Part shown: piece after piece, positions 8,852 through 16,168 of the stretch
Layout of the letters: each line of letters begins with the position of its first letter
How positions within the stretch are numbered: the first letter of the stretch is position 1
Origin: TK10-74A sp965263065
GTDB taxonomy: Bacteria > Chloroflexota > Dehalococcoidia > Bin125
Length of the DNA stretch: 64,000 nucleotides
Reading direction: 5' to 3'
NCBI GenBank assembly: GCA_965263065.1
Contig: CBDHGH010000003.1
Span: 2,232,001-2,296,000 of the forward strand
Program-made: the position numbers and the translations under genes
The notes under the pieces: generated by a model
What the model saw: the letters and a program-made list of their open reading frames with translations, nothing else
Databases searched by the model: none
What the model was told of the DNA's origin: nothing

Positions 8852-9019
8852 ATGCCCCAGCACGCGATCACCCAGCCCGGCCTCGACGCCGATCAGCCGT
8901 GCCGACAGACCCCCGTCACGGCGGCCCTCGTCCAGATCGAGCGCCGCATGTACGCCGCCGTCGCCCTCTCTACCGCGATCACCATCGGCGCGCTCGGGCT
9001 CATCATCGCCCTGACCTGA
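8852..9019 (+). CDS. Small single-pass membrane protein (55 aa)
   Basis: An ATG at 8852 follows a GGAGG ribosome-binding site by 5 nt. The 55-residue product ends in one hydrophobic helix (AAVALSTAITIGALGLIIAL) preceded by a basic RRM. It lies between the two MBL genes on the opposite strand, and its stop is 1 bp from the 3' end of the second MBL gene. Similar tail-anchored helices end several coiled-coil proteins in this window. No family is recognised. Confidence 0.5.
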   Translation: MPQHAITQPGLDADQPCRQTPVTAALVQIERRMYAAVALSTAITIGALGLIIALT

Positions 9020-9020
9020 T

Positions 9021-9875
9021 CTACCCGTCGCCCGCCCGCGCCTCCCAGCGACGCACGCCCCCCTCCTCGACGACCCGGCCCAGGCCGGGGAACGGGAAGT
9101 GGTTCGACGCCACCAGCGCCCCCTCCCGCGCCGACCGATCCCACAGCATCCGCCGCGACGCCCGCGCCGTCTCCGGGTCGAGGTCGGCCCCGGCGCACCA
9201 GTGCGCCTCCGTCACCTGCATCGGCGAGTGCGCCGCGTCGCCCAGGAACAGCACCGACTGCCCCGGCGCCGTCAGCAGGAACGACACGTGGCCCGGCGTG
9301 TGGCCCGGCGTCGGCACCGTCACCACCTCGCGCGTCACCGCGTGCTCCCCCTCCACGAAGTCGACCAGCCCCCGCTCCAGCAGCGGGTCGAGCACTGCCG
9401 CCCGGTCGGGCGCCGCCATCGGGTTGGCCTCCGGGCTGGCCCAGTAGTCCCACTCGCGCTGCTGCACGATGTGGCGCGCGTTGGGGAACAGCGGCGTCGG
9501 CGCCCCGTCCCGTTCGACCGTGTTCCAGCCCACGTGGTCGTAGTGCAGATGCGTGAACACCACCGTGTCGACCTCGTCGGCCCGCACCCCCGCCGCGACC
9601 AGCACCGTCGGCAGCGACGCCTCCTCGCGCACCGGCAGCGGCCCCGGCCGGAAGCCGATGCCCGTGTCGACCAGGATCGTCCGGCCGCCGCTGGCGATCA
9701 GCCAGGCCGTGTGGCTCATCGCCATCCGGCCGCCCTCCATCAGGTGCTCCCCGTACTGCGCGAAGGCCGCTGGGTCGGCGTCGGGGAAGAAGTAGTCGGG
9801 CCGCAGCCGCGACCACGTGTCCTGCAGCGCGATCACCTCCGTGTTGCCGAACGTCCACCGCTGGAACTGGCCCAT
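9021..9875 (-). CDS. MBL-fold metallo-hydrolase, paralogue of the 7884-8726 gene
   Basis: A 284-residue enzyme. It has the zinc motif THLHYDHVGWN, VPTPGHTPGHV, GDAAHSPMQ and the NHFPFPGLGRVV terminus. It aligns along its whole length with the MBL gene 1.1 kb away, and the last ~60 bp of the two genes are almost identical at the DNA level. This points to a fairly recent tandem duplication or gene conversion. The ATG at 9875 is preceded by GGAGGA at good spacing; a further in-frame ATG 15 codons upstream is less well supported. The substrate is unknown. Confidence 0.9.
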   Translation of the reverse strand: MGQFQRWTFGNTEVIALQDTWSRLRPDYFFPDADPAAFAQYGEHLMEGGRMAMSHTAWLIASGGRTILVDTGIGFRPGPLPVREEASLPTVLVAAGVRADEVDTVVFTHLHYDHVGWNTVERDGAPTPLFPNARHIVQQREWDYWASPEANPMAAPDRAAVLDPLLERGLVDFVEGEHAVTREVVTVPTPGHTPGHVSFLLTAPGQSVLFLGDAAHSPMQVTEAHWCAGADLDPETARASRRMLWDRSAREGALVASNHFPFPGLGRVVEEGGVRRWEARAGDG

Positions 9876-9981
9876 CGTCGTCCTCCGTCTCCTGGCTGCG
9901 CCGGTCGCGAAGCCTAGCACCCGGCGTCGTGGTCGGCCCGCGCACGCGCAGCCGCGCGACAGCCGTCGGTGGGAGGGGGGG

Positions 9982-10104
9982 CGGTTGGGTTAAAGAAATA
10001 GGGCCCCGTGCGTTCCGGGGCCCCGAGTAGCCAGCGGACCGGCCGCATTCGGCTTGCGCCTACTAGCCGGACCGGTCTGGCTGGTCCAATCCTAGCAGCA
10101 TTGA
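9982..10104. repeat. Tandem element, copy A (~123 bp, with nested hairpins)
   Basis: Begins CGGTTGGGTTAAAGAAATA, contains a perfect hairpin, continues through a second imperfect inverted repeat (CCAGCGGACCGG ... CCGGACCGGTCTGG) and ends CCTAGCAGCATTGA. A second copy starts at 10143. Confidence 0.85.
10001..10023 (-). terminator. Rho-independent terminator-like hairpin in copy A
   Basis: Stem GGGCCCCG/CGGGGCCC with a 7-nt loop. Read on the minus strand it is followed by TATTTCTTT, a T-rich run. This fits a terminator for transcription coming from the methyltransferase gene. Confidence 0.6.
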
Positions 10105-10142
10105 GTGGGGAGCGGGGCCCGTGAGGGGTGAGGGGCGAGGGT

Positions 10143-10267
10143 CGGTTGGGTTAAAGAAATAGGGCCCCGTGCGTTCCGGGGCCCCGAGTGACCAGCGGTG
10201 TACAGCCTCATTCGGCCCATGCCTACTGACCGGACCGGCCTGGCTGATCCGATCCTAGCAGCATTGA
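10143..10267. repeat. Tandem element, copy B (~125 bp, with nested hairpins)
   Basis: Same order of segments as copy A: CGGTTGGGTTAAAGAAATA, the hairpin, a diverged second inverted repeat, and CCTAGCAGCATTGA. It is separated from copy A by about 38 bp of unrelated sequence. The hairpin part is unchanged while the second part has diverged. Confidence 0.85.
10162..10184 (-). terminator. Rho-independent terminator-like hairpin in copy B
   Basis: Identical 8-bp stem and 7-nt loop as in copy A, again with TATTTCTTT on the 3' side for minus-strand transcription. It is the first hairpin met after the stop of the methyltransferase at 10327. Confidence 0.62.
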
Positions 10268-10326
10268 AGCCGTTCGGCGGGGCTCCCGCCCGCGCCTGCC
10301 AACATCGGGATGCCAGCAGTCGATTC

Positions 10327-11718
10327 CTAGGCGATCTCGTTCTCCCGCAACTGCCGGATCCAATTGAGGATCGTGCGGGTTCGCCGATCGGCCGTTGATC
10401 CTGGTTCATCGCCCAGATCGAACCAATCCGCCAGTTTCCCCCGATATGCACCCTCGTCCGGGATGCCGCTGCGGAGCGAGATGCCCAGGTCGTCCGCAAC
10501 AAACCCGAAGTGCATGCCTTCAATGTCTTCCCATACGAGGCGACGAAGCCCCGGACCGGTGGCCTTCACGACTTCGCGTCCTCTGTCGGTGACGACGAAC
10601 CGTGAATCGCGCTGCGCCTCTGGGCGGATCCACCCAAGCGCGTACGCCGCGTCGGCGTAGTACGCGCCCTGCCGGCGGTCGTAATCATCTCGATCATTCG
10701 ATGCGAGGAAGTCCGCGACAGCTGTCCGCGAGTTGTGGCCGTCGCCCACGATCTTGATCACTTCAATGACTAGGTCGAGGCGGTCCGCCTGTGGAACGGG
10801 AACCCCGTCGAGCACCAGAATCTCCTCCTCACTCAGCGGACTCCCCCGGAGTTCCGCCCAGCGGTGGATCACTCCCACCTTCGACCGCTTCTCGCTGAGG
10901 ATATTGCGTTCCGCCATGGCATGATATTCCTCAGACCGCTCGACGGCCACGTAATCGCGCGCTCGCCGGATGCATGCCTGCGCAAGCGCGCCACTCCCCG
11001 CGAACGGGTCCAGGATCAGTTCCCCCGGCTTCGTGTATAGGGACACGAGCCTCTCCATCAGCGCGACCGGCTTCTGCGATGGGTGCTTCCCGTGAGCACG
11101 CTCCTTCTTCGAGACCACGGGGACTTGAAGCTCAGAGAGGGTTACCACGCGATGCCGCTTGTCCCGGCCCAGGACATTCCGGTGCTGGCGGTCGCCGCCG
11201 AGCTCTCTGGCCTTCCGATAGTTGAACGTCCAGTTCGTGGCCTTGTCGCGGCCCGCCTCCGTCCCGTTCACCGCCCACACGATGTACTCCGTGCTCTCGG
11301 CCAGCATCCGCGCCGTGATGTTGGGCTGCGCGTTCGGCTTGTACCACACGATCGAATTCAGCACGCGCCGGTTCAAGCCCGACTGCAAAATGAACCCCAG
11401 TTGGTAAATGTTGTGGTACGTCCCGAAGACGAGGATGTTGCCGTTCGGCTTCACGACCCGGCAGACCTCGCGCAACCAGTCGACGTTGAATTGGAAGAAC
11501 TCGTCCTCGCCGAAGCGGTCCCACGACTCCGCCATCGTCACGTGCGACGAGAACGCCCAGCCCAGCCCCCGCCGCTTGCTCATGTTGAACGGCGGGTCGG
11601 CGATGCAGTGGTCGATGCACGCGTCGGGCCAGCCGCGCATCGTCGCCAGCGCGTCCCCCTGGATCAGCGAGTTCCGTCTCGGAGCCTGCAACGCGTCCCC
11701 CTGCCCCCATTTGATCAC
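10327..11718 (-). CDS. Solitary beta-class DNA methyltransferase (N4/N6) with C-terminal extension
   Basis: A 463-residue amino-methyltransferase. The catalytic motif ADPPFN is at about residues 40-45 and the SAM-binding DPFAGSGALAQ near 240-250. The motif order (IV before I) is that of the beta class. KHPSQKPVALMERL is the usual segment before motif I. About 180 residues after the methyltransferase core are not recognised and may be a target-recognition or regulatory domain. A GTG at 11718 with AGGA 8 nt upstream was used as start. No endonuclease gene is adjacent; flanking genes are a glyoxalase-like protein and the tandem hairpins. It may be a regulatory or protective orphan methyltransferase. 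Confidence 0.9.
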   Translation of the reverse strand: MIKWGQGDALQAPRRNSLIQGDALATMRGWPDACIDHCIADPPFNMSKRRGLGWAFSSHVTMAESWDRFGEDEFFQFNVDWLREVCRVVKPNGNILVFGTYHNIYQLGFILQSGLNRRVLNSIVWYKPNAQPNITARMLAESTEYIVWAVNGTEAGRDKATNWTFNYRKARELGGDRQHRNVLGRDKRHRVVTLSELQVPVVSKKERAHGKHPSQKPVALMERLVSLYTKPGELILDPFAGSGALAQACIRRARDYVAVERSEEYHAMAERNILSEKRSKVGVIHRWAELRGSPLSEEEILVLDGVPVPQADRLDLVIEVIKIVGDGHNSRTAVADFLASNDRDDYDRRQGAYYADAAYALGWIRPEAQRDSRFVVTDRGREVVKATGPGLRRLVWEDIEGMHFGFVADDLGISLRSGIPDEGAYRGKLADWFDLGDEPGSTADRRTRTILNWIRQLRENEIA

Positions 11719-11797
11719 ACTCGTGATCCTATGGGAAGGGCCCGCCCTCCCCTACGCTGCCCCAGGACGCCCCGACCAGCCCCGAAAGGCCCCAGCC

Positions 11798-12190
11798 ATG
11801 ACTATCCGCGCTATCGTCGAAATCGTCCTCCGCGTCGCCGACATCGACCGCAGCCTCGGCTTCTACCGCGACACCCTGGGGCTCGAGCTCTTCTCCCCGC
11901 CCGGGCTGCCCGGCAAGTTCCTGCGCGTCGGCGAGAAGGACGGCCTGCCGATGCAGATCGTCCTCGTGCCCGGCGGCCGGGCGGCCCCGGCCGGCGGCGA
12001 TGCGCCCACCGGCCTGCACCACATCGGCCTTGAAGTCGACCCGGACGATTGGCAGCCCCTCCGCGACCGCCTTGAGGCCGCCGGCCACCCGACCCGCGAC
12101 GGCGCGCACCCCTTCATGTCCGTCGACGCCTTCTACCTCGACGATCCCGACGGCAACGAAGTCGAGATCGCCACCCGCCGCGCAGGCTGA
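11798..12190 (+). CDS. VOC/glyoxalase-family protein
   Basis: A 130-residue vicinal-oxygen-chelate protein. It shows the paired beta-alpha-beta-beta-beta modules: LRVADIDRSLGFYRDTLGLEL at the start, TGLHHIGLEV in the middle and FYLDDPDGNEVEIA at the end. A metal-ligand set is visible (the glutamate near the end and the histidine in HHIGLEV). VOC enzymes include lyases, epimerases and dioxygenases; the substrate cannot be read here. Its position directly upstream of the dehydratase trio, with 86 bp between, allows co-transcription. The ATG at 11798 opens the conserved part. Confidence 0.88.
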   Translation: MTIRAIVEIVLRVADIDRSLGFYRDTLGLELFSPPGLPGKFLRVGEKDGLPMQIVLVPGGRAAPAGGDAPTGLHHIGLEVDPDDWQPLRDRLEAAGHPTRDGAHPFMSVDAFYLDDPDGNEVEIATRRAG

Positions 12191-12276
12191 CCCCCTCCCG
12201 CTTGCCCGCCCGGCCCGCTACCCTCCCCAACGGAAGCCCCGGTCGCCCCGCGGCCGGGCCATGCAAAGGAGGCCCC

Positions 12277-12774
12277 ATGGCCGACGCAGTTACCTTCCCC
12301 GTCGAGGCCGGGCACATCATGCTCTTCGCCCGCGCCGTCGGCGACGAGAACCCCATCTACTCCGACGCCGACTACGCCGCGGCCTCGGAAGTCGGCGGCA
12401 TCCCCGCGCCGCCCACCTTCGAGCGCGTCTGGGCCCACTGGGACCCCGACTACTCGCTGCGGCCCAAGTCTGGCGAGCCCTGGTTCGGCTCGGCCGCCGA
12501 GCCCACCGGCCGCCCCCAGACCGGCGACGACGACGGCGGCGGCAGCGGTCGCGGCCTCCACGCCGAGCAGCGCTACGTCTACCATCGCCCCGTCCTGGCC
12601 GGCGAGACGCTCACCGCTCGCATGCGCCCCGGCAAGACCTGGAGGAAGGAGGGCCGCCGGGCCGGCACGATGACCTTCAGCGAAACGATCATCGAACTCT
12701 TCGACGAGGCGGGCGAGATCGTCGTCACTGCCACCAGCGTCGGCGTCGCTACCTCGCGCGCCGTCGACCAGTAG
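12277..12774 (+). CDS. FAS1-like/MaoC N-terminal dehydratase-type protein (HadA/HadC-like)
   Basis: A 165-residue hot-dog fold protein of the MaoC N-terminal type (FAS1-like dehydratase, PF13452-like). Its VGDENPIYSD segment is the degenerate counterpart of the hydratase motif SGDxNPIHxD, with the histidine replaced by tyrosine. It is therefore probably a substrate-tunnel subunit rather than a catalytic one. AEQRYVYHRPVLAGE and GKTWRKEGRRAGTM are family motifs. An AAGGAGG ribosome-binding site precedes the ATG. It is the first gene of a three-gene cluster with a catalytic MaoC protein and a close paralogue, in the same order as mycobacterial hadA-hadB-hadC. Confidence 0.85.
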   Translation: MADAVTFPVEAGHIMLFARAVGDENPIYSDADYAAASEVGGIPAPPTFERVWAHWDPDYSLRPKSGEPWFGSAAEPTGRPQTGDDDGGGSGRGLHAEQRYVYHRPVLAGETLTARMRPGKTWRKEGRRAGTMTFSETIIELFDEAGEIVVTATSVGVATSRAVDQ

Positions 12775-12820
12775 GGTTACCGGGACGCCAACCGCCCGGC
12801 CAGCCGAACAGGAGCCCCCG

Positions 12821-13243
12821 ATGTCCCTCAGCGCCAGCAGCCTCGCCGTCGGCGACACGCACAGCGAAGTCGTCGTCGAGAACCTCAGCCGCACCCAGAT
12901 CGTGCAGTACGCCGGCGCCTCCGGCGACTACAACCCCATCCACACCGACACCCCCTTCACCAAGGAGATCGCCGGCTACCCCAGCGTCTTCGCCCACGGC
13001 ATGCTGAGCATGGGCATGACCGGCAAGATGCTCACCAACTACGTCGGCGACGGCCGCCTCACCGCCTTCGGCGTGCGCTTCACCCGCCAGGTCTTCCCCG
13101 GCGCGACCCTCACCGCGACCGCGACGGTGCAGGCCCTGCGCGAGGACGACGGCCGGCACTTCGTCGACCTCGCCATCTCGACCACCAACCAGGACGGCCA
13201 GGAGGTCTGCAAGGGCGACGCCTCGGCCCGCGTCGACCCGTAG
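12821..13243 (+). CDS. MaoC-family hydratase/dehydratase, catalytic subunit (HadB-like)
   Basis: A 140-residue (R)-specific enoyl hydratase-type protein. It carries the full hydratase 2 motif YAGASGDYNPIHTD (residues ~30-43) with the catalytic Asp and His. GMLSMGMTGKML and RFTRQVFPGATLT are further hot-dog fold hallmarks. Such enzymes hydrate trans-2-enoyl thioesters or dehydrate 3-hydroxyacyl thioesters. Between two FAS1-like subunits it probably works as the catalytic half of a heterodimer, as HadB does with HadA and HadC. The spacing to both neighbours is short (46 and 16 bp), so the three are very likely one operon. Confidence 0.9.
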   Translation: MSLSASSLAVGDTHSEVVVENLSRTQIVQYAGASGDYNPIHTDTPFTKEIAGYPSVFAHGMLSMGMTGKMLTNYVGDGRLTAFGVRFTRQVFPGATLTATATVQALREDDGRHFVDLAISTTNQDGQEVCKGDASARVDP

Positions 13244-13259
13244 CCCGAGGAGCCCGCCG

Positions 13260-13748
13260 ATGCCCGACGACCTCACCTTCCCCGTCGAAGCCGGCCACAT
13301 CATGCGCTTCGCCGCCGCCATCGGCGACGAGAACCCCATCTACCGCGACGCCGCCCACGCCCGCGCGGCCGAGCCCGGCGCCGTCATCGCGCCGCCCACC
13401 TACGCGGTCGTCTCGTCCCACTGGGATCCGGCCGTCCCGCGGCCCCTCCCCGGCCGCCCCTGGCGGGGCTCCGCCGCCGGCCCCACAGGCCTGCCCGGCG
13501 GCGCCGGGACCGGCGCCAGCGCCCGCGGCCTCCACGCCGAGCAGCGCTACGTCTACCACCGTCCCGTCCTGGCCGGCGAGACGCTCAGCGTCCGCACGCG
13601 CCCCGGCAAGACCTGGACGAAGGAGGGACGTCGCGGCGGCAAGATGACGTTCAAGGAGACGATCAGCGAGTTCTTCGACGAGGCGGGCGAGATCGTCGTC
13701 ACCGGCACCAGCGTCGCCGTCACCACCTCGCGCGTCGTCGATCAGTAG
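13260..13748 (+). CDS. FAS1-like/MaoC N-terminal dehydratase-type protein, paralogue (HadC-like)
   Basis: A 162-residue hot-dog protein closely related to the gene at 12277. It shares FPVEAGHIM at the start, IGDENPIYRD in place of the catalytic motif, AEQRYVYHRPVLAGE, and the ending FFDEAGEIVVTGTS. Several stretches are nearly identical at the DNA level to 12277-12774, so the trio arose by duplication around the MaoC gene. A GAGG ribosome-binding site lies just before the ATG. By analogy with HadC it would give the complex a different acyl-chain preference. That function is inferred only from family and order. Confidence 0.85.
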   Translation: MPDDLTFPVEAGHIMRFAAAIGDENPIYRDAAHARAAEPGAVIAPPTYAVVSSHWDPAVPRPLPGRPWRGSAAGPTGLPGGAGTGASARGLHAEQRYVYHRPVLAGETLSVRTRPGKTWTKEGRRGGKMTFKETISEFFDEAGEIVVTGTSVAVTTSRVVDQ

Positions 13749-13760
13749 GGGGCGGCGCCG

Positions 13761-14132
13761 TCAAGCCAGCTTGACGATGGCCACGGCGATGCCGGCGACG
13801 CCGACCGCGAAGCCGCCGAGCTGGAGCGCGAGGGTGCGGAGTTCCTTCTGGAAGTCCGCCCTCATCTCCGCCCCGAGAACCCGTATGTCCGCCCGGAGGG
13901 CCTCCATGCCCGCCTGCATCTCGGCCCGGAAGGCCTGCATGTCCGCGCGCATCTCGGCTCGGAAGGCCTGCATCTCCGCCCGCATCTCGGCCCGGAAGAC
14001 CTCCAGGTCCGCGCGTGTGGCGAGTCCAGAAACGGCGCCATTGACTTCGTCTGCCGCAGCCTCCGCCAACTCTTCGCTGGCCCCCGCTGCCTGTAGCCGT
14101 CTCGCCATGCGCACCGGATCGAATTCTGCCAT
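13761..14132 (-). CDS. Coiled-coil protein with C-terminal membrane helix (DUF1640-like), copy 1
   Basis: A 123-residue protein. A short N-terminal domain (MAEFDPVRMARRLQAAG, then a predicted helical hairpin) is followed by a heptad region with repeats of FRAEMRAxMQA. A C-terminal hydrophobic helix follows (LQLGGFAVGVAGIAVAIVKLA). The layout resembles bacterial DUF1640/CCDC90-type proteins. It is one of two tandem copies (the second is at 14253-14633), and the repeated unit includes the 5' flank CGATCCTAGCAGAATGCGG. It converges on the dehydratase operon with 12 bp between stops. Confidence 0.75.
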   Translation of the reverse strand: MAEFDPVRMARRLQAAGASEELAEAAADEVNGAVSGLATRADLEVFRAEMRAEMQAFRAEMRADMQAFRAEMQAGMEALRADIRVLGAEMRADFQKELRTLALQLGGFAVGVAGIAVAIVKLA

Positions 14133-14252
14133 GCGACGATCCTAGCAGAATGCGGAGCCGCCCCCGCGCGGACGGCGCTCCGCGGCAAGCCCGTCTGCGC
14201 GGCCGGCCGAGACGCTGGAGAAGCGGGGCGATGGACGGGATCGAGCAGGGAA

Positions 14253-14633
14253 TCAGGCCAGCTTGACGATGGCCACGGCGATGCCGGCAACGCCGACCGC
14301 GAAGCCGCCGAGCTGGAGCGCGAGGATGCGGAGTTCCTTCTGGAATTCCGCCCGCAGGGCCTGCAAGTCCACGCGGAAGGCTGCTAGCTCCGCCCGGATC
14401 TCGGCCTGGAAGGCCTGCATGTCGGCCCGGAAGGCCTGCATGTCCGCCCGCATCTCGGCTCGGAAGGCCTGCATGTCCGCCCGCATCTCGGCCCGGAAGA
14501 CCTCCAGGTCCGACCGTGTGGCGAGCCCAGAAACGGCGCCATTGACCTCGTCCGCCGCAGCCTCCGCCAGATCCTCGCTGGCCCCCGCTGCCTGCAGCCG
14601 CCTCGACATGCGTCCCGGATCGAATTCCGCCAT
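14253..14633 (-). CDS. Coiled-coil protein with C-terminal membrane helix (DUF1640-like), copy 2
   Basis: A 126-residue tandem paralogue of 13761-14132. The N-terminus differs at a few positions (MAEFDPGRMSRRLQAAG), the heptad region has a different number of repeats, and the hydrophobic C-terminal helix is nearly identical. Loss or gain of 11-residue FRAEMRADMQA units explains the length difference, as expected from slippage in repetitive DNA. The function of this family is not established. Confidence 0.75.
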   Translation of the reverse strand: MAEFDPGRMSRRLQAAGASEDLAEAAADEVNGAVSGLATRSDLEVFRAEMRADMQAFRAEMRADMQAFRADMQAFQAEIRAELAAFRVDLQALRAEFQKELRILALQLGGFAVGVAGIAVAIVKLA

Positions 14634-14767
14634 GCGACGATCCTAGCAGAATGCGGACGCGCCTCCTCGCAGGGTCGCCCAGCCGAGCAGCGCCACCCGA
14701 TTGGCGTGCGCGCCACGACGTCCTATGGTAGACACATGCATCGACGTTCTACCCGGAAGGCGAACCA

Positions 14768-15025
14768 ATGAGCCTCAACATCAAGAACGAGGAGACCTGC
14801 CGCCTCGCCGCCGAGCTTGCCCGGCTCACCGGCGAGACGATGACCGGTGCGATGACGGTCGCCCTGCGGGAGCGCCTGGAGCGCGAGCAGCGCGCCCGCG
14901 GCGTCGACGCCTGCGTGGCGGAGCTACGCGCCATCGGCCGTCGCTGCGCCGGCCTCCTCCGCGGCGGCCCCGCCGCGGCCGACCACGGCGACCTCCTCTA
15001 CGACGAGCGCGGGCTGCCCCGGTGA
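14768..15025 (+). CDS. vapB: VapB-type antitoxin
   Basis: An 85-residue antitoxin of the Rv0623/PSK type. The N-terminal ribbon-helix-helix-like segment MSLNIKNEETCRLAAELARLTGE is characteristic, followed by MTVALRERLERE. The C-terminal part (LLYDERGLPR) is the usual toxin-wrapping tail. Its stop overlaps the start of the PIN toxin gene by 4 nt (GTGA), the normal arrangement for VapBC modules. The antitoxin would neutralise the toxin and repress its own promoter. No clear operator palindrome was found in the 130 bp upstream. Confidence 0.9.
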   Translation: MSLNIKNEETCRLAAELARLTGETMTGAMTVALRERLEREQRARGVDACVAELRAIGRRCAGLLRGGPAAADHGDLLYDERGLPR

Positions 15026-15411
15026 TCGTCGACACCTCCGCCGTCCTGGCGATCCTCTTCGACGAGCCCGACGCCGATCGCTACGCCCGCGCCATCGCCG
15101 CGGCGCCGCGCTGCCGCATGTCGGTTGCCGGCTTCCTCGAGGTCGCCATCGTGCTCGAAAGCCGCGCCGGCTCCGAGGCCGCGCACGAACTTGACCGCTT
15201 CCTCGAACGCGCCGCCATCGAGCTCGCCCCAGTCACCGCGGACCACGCCCAGGCCGCCCGCCGCGCCTGGCGACGCTTCGGCAAGGGCAACCACCCTGCC
15301 GGCCTCAACTTCGGCGACTGCCTCGCCTACGCCCTCGCCGAGGCCACGGGCGAGCCCCTCCTCTTCAAGGGCGGCGACTTCGCCCGCACGGATGTCGAAG
15401 CCGCCTCCTGA
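15022..15411 (+). CDS. vapC: VapC-type PIN-domain ribonuclease toxin
   Basis: A 129-residue PIN-domain toxin. The acidic residues of the active site are all visible: IVDTSAVLAIL, the Glu in GFLEVAIVL, NFGDCLAYALA and FKGGDF. VapC toxins cleave tRNA or rRNA loops and arrest growth; the target here cannot be told. The GTG start overlaps the vapB stop by 4 nt and needs translational coupling. Full length with all key residues suggests an active module. Confidence 0.92.
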   Translation: MIVDTSAVLAILFDEPDADRYARAIAAAPRCRMSVAGFLEVAIVLESRAGSEAAHELDRFLERAAIELAPVTADHAQAARRAWRRFGKGNHPAGLNFGDCLAYALAEATGEPLLFKGGDFARTDVEAAS

Positions 15412-15475
15412 CCCCCAAGTGCGCGCAACGGCCGGAACGCTAGCCTTGACCACGCGAAGGAAGGCGGCGGGAGCA

Positions 15476-16168
15476 GTGTTGCGCCGATTGATCCGGATTT
15501 TCGAGGCCAAGACGCCCGCGCTCGCACAGACCGATCGGGGCGCGGGCGCTCCGATGCCGCCGCGCCGGCCCAGCCGCTTGGACGACGGCCAACGCGACGC
15601 CTCCGCCTTGGCGCAGGAGGTGCTAGCGACGTCGCCCGTCATCTTCGACACCGAGACCACGGGACTCGGTGGCAACGACCAGATCATCGAGATCTCCTGC
15701 GTCTCCGCCACCGGCGAAGTGCTGCTCGACTCGCTGGTCCGGCCGTCGTGTCCGGTGTCGGCGGGCGCGCGGTGGGTCCACGGCATCAGCGACGCGGACT
15801 TGGCGGACGCGCCCTCGATCACGGAGTTGATGCCCCGGCTGCACGAGGTCTTCGACGATCGAAACGCGCTGGCGTACAACTTCGACTTCGACCGCCGGTT
15901 CCTGGCGCAGTCGCTGGCGGCCGCGGGCATCGAGTGGCCCGCGGCGTGGCAGCATTGGCAGGAGCCGGCGGCCCGCTACTGCATCATGCGGCTCTACGCG
16001 CGATTCTTCGGCGCGCAGGACGCGCATCGCGGTGGCGGCCAATGGCAGAAGTTGGGCAACGCCCTGTCGCAGTGCGGCCTTGAGACCGACGCCTCGCTGC
16101 ATCACGCGCTGGCCGATGCGCGAGCGGCGCTCATGGTGCTGGAGCACATGGCAAGCCAGCGAAGGTAG
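15476..16168 (+). CDS. DnaQ-like 3'-5' exonuclease (DEDDh)
   Basis: A 230-residue exonuclease of the DnaQ superfamily. ExoI VIFDTETTGLGG, ExoII NALAYNFDFDRRFL and ExoIII HHALADARAALMVLEHM give the DEDDh set. It resembles stand-alone proofreading/RNase T-like enzymes rather than a polymerase fusion. The start is uncertain: a GTG at 15476 with GGAAGG 11 nt upstream gives 230 residues, while an ATG at 15554 gives 204 residues and would still keep the catalytic domain. Its 3' end overlaps the convergent PNPOx-type gene by 38 bp. Confidence 0.85.
   Translation: MLRRLIRIFEAKTPALAQTDRGAGAPMPPRRPSRLDDGQRDASALAQEVLATSPVIFDTETTGLGGNDQIIEISCVSATGEVLLDSLVRPSCPVSAGARWVHGISDADLADAPSITELMPRLHEVFDDRNALAYNFDFDRRFLAQSLAAAGIEWPAAWQHWQEPAARYCIMRLYARFFGAQDAHRGGGQWQKLGNALSQCGLETDASLHHALADARAALMVLEHMASQRR

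Noticed and set aside
16131..16168. Overlap of exonuclease and PNPOx genes as a sign of misannotation
   Set aside because: Convergent 3' overlap of 38 bp is ordinary, and both products keep normal family ends.
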